The notes under the pieces: generated by a model
The model's database searches: none
What the model was told of the DNA's origin: nothing
Seen by the model: the letters and a program-made list of their open reading frames with translations, nothing else
In this document: piece by piece, positions 58,394 through 64,000 of the stretch
Layout: each line of letters opens with the position of its first letter
Position numbering within the stretch: position 1 is the stretch's first letter
Source of the DNA: Calonectria ilicicola
Lineage: Eukaryota > Ascomycota > Sordariomycetes > Hypocreales > Nectriaceae
Reading direction: 5' to 3'
Length of the DNA stretch: 64,000 bases
Assembly (NCBI GenBank): GCA_020809705.1
Contig: CP085831.1
Coordinates: 5,270,001 to 5,334,000 of the forward strand
Translations under genes and position numbers: made by a program

Positions 58394-60585
58394 ATGTGGG
58401 CTCCTAGCAAATCAACAACAGCTGTCACCAATGGCGAAAACGTCCGCGCACCTTACGAACTCGACCCTACCGACCCTACCAACTTCTCCCGACGGGCAAT
58501 TGACCAACTTCGGCCGATGAAAGTCATTGTGATCGGTTGTGGTATGTCAGGAATAATCGCCGGCATCTTCTTCCCCAGAAATATTGCCAATCTTGAACTG
58601 GCCATTTATGACAAGAACCCGGATCTGGGAGGAACATGGTACGAATCACGGTGAGTGTCCATAATTCGAAATAACCGTCCACTACTGGACGTTGGTCGAT
58701 AGTGAGTGTTGACAGTTTAATCCTAGGTATCCTGGAGTCGCATGTGATGTACCGTCTCATGCGTATCAGTTTACTTTTGAGAGCAATCGTGAATGGAGCC
58801 GCTATTGGGCCACTGGTGGCGAGATTCAAGACTACCTCAAGTCTGTTGCTAGCAAATATGAGGCGGACAAGTACATGAAATTTAACCATAATGCCGACAA
58901 AGCTGAATGGGATGAGAAAGAGGGAAAATGGACCGTGACCTTCACTCGCACAGACACGGGAGAGGTGGGTTTGGGCCACATGCATCAAAAAGATGTCTGT
59001 GAGACTAACTAAGCGACGGCAGATTGTTACTGACAAATCAGATGTCCTCATTCAAGCTGTAGGTGCACTGAATAAATGGAAAATGCCCGATATCAAGGGC
59101 TTGGACACTTTCAAGGGACCTCTTATGCACTCTGCGAATTACGATACCAATTTTGATGCTAAAGGCAAGAGAGTTGCTTTGATTGGAGGAGGTTCAAGCG
59201 GCATCCAGATCTTGCCCCAGCTCCAGCCGATTGCAGCACGTGTGGATCACTACATGAAGGGCAAAACTTGGATTCCACCGTTCGGCATCGGAGCTTTGGG
59301 CGTAATGGATCGGAATGGAGACCGTAAGTCGGCATTTCTGCGTTAAATCTTTTTTTCTGAGTAGCCGTTCTAATGAATGAGGTTATAGCCAACACGCCAA
59401 AGGAACAACTTGAAGATTGGAAGGATGCTCATAAGTATCTTCAGTATCGACATAAGATTGAAGGCAGCTTGCATGAGGCTTCAGATGTTCTTTATAAGGG
59501 CACGCCAAATGCACTCGGATTCCAGAAAATGTGTGAGGATCATATGCGAGCAAAACTGAAAAAGAAGCCAGAGATATTCGAAGCTTTGCTTCCCTCCTTT
59601 GCGCCAGCATGTCGTCGTCTGACTCCTGGCCCGGGTGTGAGTACCATATTTTCTATTTATGCTTGAGTAGCTGCTCACTTGATTGCTAGTACCTCGAGGC
59701 CTTGGTTGAGGACAACGTCGATTTCATACCTACACCTATTCAAGAGATTGTGGAAGACGGAATAGTTACAGCCAACGGAAAGAAACGTGAGGTTGATGCA
59801 ATAATATGCGCGACCGGTTTCGCAGGGTATACCTATCTCACACTCCTATTCTATGATCCGTCAGGCAACGGCTAACGAAAGAGATCAAAATAGGTACAAA
59901 CAACATTTCCCAGTGATTGGAAAGAACAAGATTAACCTTCAGAAACAATGGGCCGATGATATTCCCGAGTCCTACGTCGGATTAGCGCCGGAGAATATGC
60001 CCAATTTCTTCATTTTCCTAGGTCCCAATGGTGGACCTGGAGTTGGTTCTACGGTTCCCTTCCTGGAAAATGGCGCAAAGTATATGATTAAGTGTATCCA
60101 AAAGCTACAGCGCGAGTGGTACAAATCCATGACAGCAAAGTACGAATTTTCCATTACAGAGAAACTATTGAGGTTGAACCCAATCCTAACTCGATCTTTT
60201 AGAAGAACTGCAATCAAAGACTTCGGTAGGTACACTGATGAATATCTTGAGCCCACCGTCTTTAACTCGAGCGTAAGTTCATAGCTCTTTTTGAGTCACG
60301 CCAAATACTGATCTTACGCAGTGCAACGCCTGGTGGAGGCACAACGGAAATGGCCGCATTCTCGCACTATGGCCAGGAAGTGCTCTCCATGGTATGTACC
60401 TGTGGGCTAATCCCCGCTGGGAGGACTATGATTTTGAGCATAGGGAAGAGCTTAAAGGCAACCCATTTAAATGGCTGGGCAACGGCTATGTCCAATCACA
60501 GGTGGAAGGGAGAAAGACGACTGATTACTTAGATCACTCTTATGTGTCTGTCAAGAATCCACTCGAAATATCTCAAGGCATTTGA
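58394..60585 (+). CDS. Baeyer-Villiger-type FAD monooxygenase (intact paralogue)
   Basis: 607 residues from seven exons: 58394-58650, 58727-58964, 59023-59323, 59389-59636, 59690-59826, 59894-60272 and 60322-60585. The ATG at 58394 (MWAPSKSTTA) gives a normal N-terminal leader. FAD motif GCGMSG lies near residues 52-57, then GGTWYESRYPG, an NADPH Rossmann GGGSSG, and ATGF near residue 380. The Baeyer-Villiger fingerprint reads FKGPLMHSANY, with Tyr where the consensus has Trp, which may shift substrate or reduce activity. Related long fungal enzymes act on cyclic or polyketide ketones. It is only distantly similar to the split enzyme nearby, so this is not a simple tandem duplicate. The C-terminal WRHNGNGRILALWPGSALHG region follows the typical fungal enzyme length. 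Probably cytosolic, or peripherally bound to membranes. Confidence 0.9.
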
Positions 60586-60873
60586 ATTCTCATTGTTGAG
60601 ATATCACAACGTTATCTGTTAGAAGTGGTAATTTCCAATTTTTAGCAATTTTAGTATTGGCGGACCGGGTCAATTAGCCAATTAAGATACGAAAAGTCCA
60701 TCCTCACTTGGTAAACGTTTGTAGAAAAATTATGCTTTGGTCAGTGAACCAGATATGCTAGATCCATGTCATGGAATTCTTTGGATGGGTTGTAGAATTT
60801 GATTGTAGTTCTGTCCAACTCCCCTCGTATGTATCTGGATGAAAGCTAAACTAAATCCTCTCTAAATTACTCT

Positions 60874-63097
60874 TTACGCAATCTTCGCAATTTCATCAAA
60901 GTAAATGTTGAAAGTTTTTTCTGTCATTGGGATAGGAGTATTAGGTGGCTCGGTGAACATCCGGTATGATTTCCCTTGGGCGGTTATCGTTTCATATCCA
61001 TCAAACTTCAACTCCGGGTATGCTTTGAAGAAGCTCTTATCCACTCGCCATGACTTGGCTTCATAGAGTCGAAGATCATGTGACAGCCTCAAGGCCAGCT
61101 CAGGTGTAGAGAGTAGTTCTACAACGCTCTGTGGCCCTGACGTTTTGAACCCTTGCTTGTGAGTCGAAGATGAGTTCGGCCAGTAACGACTTGGATTCCA
61201 GTCTTGCAGTGAGGCATTATCTATTATGTTACGAAAGTGCTCCTGTGTATCAAAGTCCAATGTGCTGGGCTCGGCTTCTGAAAGGCCTGTACCAAGGGGA
61301 AGAAAGGTTTGGTCTGGGTCATCCAGCCTATCTGTGTAAATTCCCTTGTACACATTCCAAACCCCAAAGTATCCTCTCTCAGGCGGAGCGTGTGGGAGAA
61401 TCTGAGACACGTCGTCAACTTCGACAACATGACTGTTCAGGTACTCACACATCATACGGTCGAGGGCGACGTTCCCGTTGTAGCATAGAATCATGCGGTC
61501 TCTTAGGGATGGATAAGACACCCAGTCTATGATGGGAGAGTGCGGGACAGTGAGTTGCAGTGTAGTAGGCCTATAGCTTAGTGGTAGATACTTGTGAGAC
61601 TCTGTCGTTGGATGAAGGCGCCATAGCATGATTGGTAAAATTATCTCAGGAACCTGAGATTTGAACCATACCGGATGTGTCGACGGCCAAGCATGTTTGG
61701 TAAGGAGGCCTATCATTCCAGAGAAACACTGATACAAACTAATTTGAATGAATCAATACCCAAGCCTTACAGGTAAGTGTTGAATAGGTGGTGAGGCATT
61801 ATCTTGCTCAGCTCTGGGACTCACCGCTGTCGGGATATTTGGTCAGATGCTGCGTATAACCTGCAGCGAATAAACTTCTCAAGAGCTTCGATGTGTTCAG
61901 AGAGCCGAGAGTGCATTTGAAAAGGCGCACAAGAACCTTGGCTCTCGGCGGCTGGAGCCAGGCCCGGAGGTAAGGAAAGCCCACTTTGGGAGAGACGCGG
62001 AGGAATTAATGTTGATGACCTTTCGATTAATCCCCTTCTAGTATTAGTATCCTGCTGCACTGCAACTAATGATTCAGACGAGTCATTTTCTAAGTTGTAA
62101 CCGCTCAAACTTCCTTGCACTGAACCGAACATGCGCACCATCCACTCCTCTGGATTTAGGTACGTGACAGGGCTTCGATCAGTGAATGCCGTATTTTCTG
62201 GTGGATCTAAATCGAATTGGGGCTCATGAAGCCCATCGTTCGCACATAGTTGTGTTGCATTTACACTTGGTTCATCAGAGGATAAATCTTCTGGCGGTGA
62301 TTCGGGTACATGAATAAGATAGTCCATGTGATCATGCTGTTCAGAGATCGCAGTTATGCGGTCTCCTTGACCCACAATCTGTTCGACGTGACTGCATATC
62401 GTAGTGTTTCCATTTCTGGGATCCGAGTTTTCTGTAAGTCTTTGAGAGGCATTCAAGTCCATCACTGGCTGCTCTGAAATTTGAACCTCGGGTATTTTAT
62501 CCACAGGTTCACCGTGAATGGGGCTCCTTGACCGTTCGTTGCTTTGGTCACCACCTGTCACTCCAGCAAGCCCTTGCAACTGTTGCAAATCGAGTGTTGC
62601 GGAATATGCAGCAACTTGCTCAGTCTCAGCGCCACCCAGACTTGAATCGATGTTTCCTCCCTCATCTTGTAACCTCTCTGATACTTCCTTATCGAGTACC
62701 TTTCCAGCTTCAGATCCAATGGCATTGAGGGAAACTGAAAGTTTTAGAACTTTTGATCGCAGTTGTAGCAGTTCTCTTCTCAGTTCCAGAGTCTCCTCTA
62801 TCAGGGCTTTGTTTCGGTCGCTCTCAGACTGCACACTCGACTTTGAGCGCTCCTCTAATTCCTTAATGTACATAGATCTACGTTCACGGAATTGCCTTTG
62901 TGACAAGCGATTCCGCATACGTCTAGTTAGAGTGAGTCACACACATTAGCACTCAGGAAGCTTAAGTACTATAAATTCTTTCGCATGCCAAACCCCTGTG
63001 GGGAGCATTACCTTCTTGTTACCGGGTCTAGACTGCCGCGATCATCCACATCGTGCTCCCCATCAGCCATAAGCTGTCTTTTACCTGCTCGTGGCAT
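60874..63097 (-). CDS. bZIP transcription factor with DUF3425-type C-terminal domain
   Basis: Three exons (63097-63012, 62922-61825, 61738-60874) encode about 682 residues. The first intron lies in the basic region, whose joined sequence reads DPVTRRRMRNRLSQRQFRER, with the invariant Asn and Arg of bZIP contacts. A leucine-zipper-like coiled coil follows (about residues 45-85). The middle is a long acidic Ser/Gln/Pro-rich region. The C-terminal 290 residues match the fungal DUF3425 domain that often follows bZIP (PVWFKSQVPEIILPIMLWRLHP, then PSLRDRMI). Nuclear regulator. It converges tail-to-tail with the second monooxygenase and is the obvious candidate to control the monooxygenase/hydrolase genes, but that is inferred from position only. 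Confidence 0.9.
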
Positions 63098-63819
63098 TGA
63101 AACCTGATAGGACAGTCTTTCGTCGAGCTCTAACAGGTGTCGGATGAGGCAATTTGGGGGAATCACTGCCCAATATGTTTCAGTAGCAGGAGGAGATCCT
63201 GGGTGAAAATTGGTACCAAGAAGGATCCTCTACCGAGGCTGCCCACCACAGATATTTAAACAACCCCGCAATAACTCAAGAGACCCCGCCCGCAATACTG
63301 CTCGGGACTGTCCATTTCCCCGGATTCCGTCCCCATGGGGATCGGTCAGGGTGATTGCCGCGACCAGGTGGCATCCTCGGCAAATCCGGCATGTTCCATT
63401 ATTTCAACCAAAGTACAAGTATCGAATATCTCATTAATACTTGCATTCAAGCATATTTTATTTTTCTGGGCATTCCATTATAGCACTATTGTGAACGAAC
63501 AGGCCCATCTTTCATCTGTGGGATTATGGGTTGGTGCTCGGCTCTTGGCGTTCATCGGAAGCAAGCTAGTAGAAATGCGGAGTCACGCGATCCTCGCACT
63601 GAAGCCTGCCAAGGCTAGCAAGCGGAGTAACGGCCTTATCAGCCGGGCCTGCCGGAAGCTGCCTACAACCTAAAATCATATACAAACATACAAATTTAAG
63701 ATATAACATGAGAAGATAAATACAGAGAGCTTCAAGAGCTCTCCAATGTACGCTCCTCCTTACGTAATAAAGCAACGGGTTATCCTGAATTACAGGATGT
63801 AAGTATCAATATGAAATTT
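63098..63819. other. Intergenic region between bZIP and alcohol dehydrogenase genes
   Basis: Promoter of the bZIP gene and 3' flank of the dehydrogenase. Short open frames are not convincing. A TTACGTAA palindrome lies at 63760-63767. Confidence 0.45.
63760..63767. promoter_or_regulatory. TTACGTAA palindrome (fungal bZIP-type site)
   Basis: TTACGTAA is the preferred site of fungal Yap/Pap1-type bZIP proteins. It lies between the bZIP gene (start 63097) and the dehydrogenase 3' end. One site in 700 bp could be chance. Confidence 0.25.
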
Positions 63820-64000
63820 TCAAAATAGATCAAGTACGACTCTTCCACTCAACTTGCCAGCATGCATCTCCTCAAATACCTCATTCAAATTTTCCATTTT
63901 TTTCACTTGAAGATGTGTTTTGATAATGCCCCTAGCAGCAAATTCAAGGACTTCGATGGCTTCATGCTGATTCCCTACCGTAGACCCAACAATAGTCTGC
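63820..64000 (-). CDS. Zinc-type (MDR) alcohol dehydrogenase, C-terminal part
   Basis: The last 60 codons are inside the window and the gene continues past base 64000. The end reads EVLEFAARGIIKTHLQVKK and then MHAGKLSGRVVLDLF before a TGA at 63820-63822. This is the standard C-terminus of medium-chain NAD(P)-dependent alcohol dehydrogenases of the ADH1 type. The catalytic zinc ligands lie outside the window. If part of the neighbouring module, it could oxidise the alcohol released after ester cleavage. Confidence 0.85.
   Translation of the reverse strand, partial: QTIVGSTVGNQHEAIEVLEFAARGIIKTHLQVKKMENLNEVFEEMHAGKLSGRVVLDLF

Noticed and set aside
61568..61600. tRNA-like D-arm sequence (TAGCTTAGTGGTAGA) on the plus strand
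   Set aside because: It lies inside the third exon of the bZIP gene, and I found no matching acceptor stem or T-arm; taken as coincidence.

Overview
The window is nuclear DNA of a filamentous ascomycete (Pezizomycotina; a Leotiomycetes-like fungus is my guess, not proven). The evidence is short 50-120 nt GT-AG introns, HET, NACHT and NB-ARC/TPR genes, a hybrid histidine kinase with C-terminal receiver, a tyrosinase with the fungal C-terminal domain, and an AT-rich block that looks like repeat-induced point mutation (RIP). No prokaryotic features, CRISPR arrays, rRNA or convincing tRNA were seen. Exon borders were read by eye from splice sites, reading frame and family motifs.

Layout. 1-2.0 kb: 3' part of a tyrosinase. 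2.1-4.2 kb: HET protein (-). 6.8-10.7 kb: hybrid histidine kinase (+). 11.35-14.9 kb: NACHT protein (+). 15.3-18.1 kb: NB-ARC/TPR protein (+). 18.5-20.2 kb: broken HET gene (+). 22.9-24.4 kb: eight-exon membrane protein (+). 25.1-27.7 kb: HET protein (-). 30.5-31.8 kb: secreted Vps62-like protein with a pore-former-like tail, broken by a stop at the end of its signal peptide (+). 32.6-34.1 kb: N-terminal helical (HeLo-like) domain plus pseudokinase (-). 34.5-40.25 kb: Ser/Thr kinase fused to a very long ankyrin array (-). 41.9-43.7 kb: Dal5-type MFS transporter with one internal stop (+). 44.8-47.0 kb: HET protein (+). 47.3-56.15 kb: a Baeyer-Villiger-type flavin monooxygenase gene (-) cut in two by a 6.8 kb Ty1/copia-like LTR retrotransposon. 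56.8-57.65 kb: alpha/beta hydrolase (-). 58.4-60.6 kb: second Baeyer-Villiger monooxygenase (+). 60.9-63.1 kb: bZIP regulator with a DUF3425-type C-terminus (-). 63.8 kb-end: C-terminus of a zinc alcohol dehydrogenase (-).

Two themes stand out. First, 2-47 kb is dense in self/non-self recognition and cell-death type genes: four HET loci, two STAND NTPases, a kinase-ankyrin protein and a helical-domain pseudokinase. The last two are adjacent on the same strand and resemble, in domain order only, the RIPK4-like kinase/MLKL pairing of animals. Second, 47-64 kb looks like a small oxidative module in which monooxygenase (ketone to ester), hydrolase (ester cleavage) and alcohol dehydrogenase (alcohol oxidation) sit beside a bZIP regulator. 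The retrotransposon has inactivated one of the two monooxygenases.

Decay is frequent but mild. Three other genes are broken mainly by isolated nonsense codons, while the retrotransposon is saturated with C-to-T and G-to-A changes that stop at its borders.
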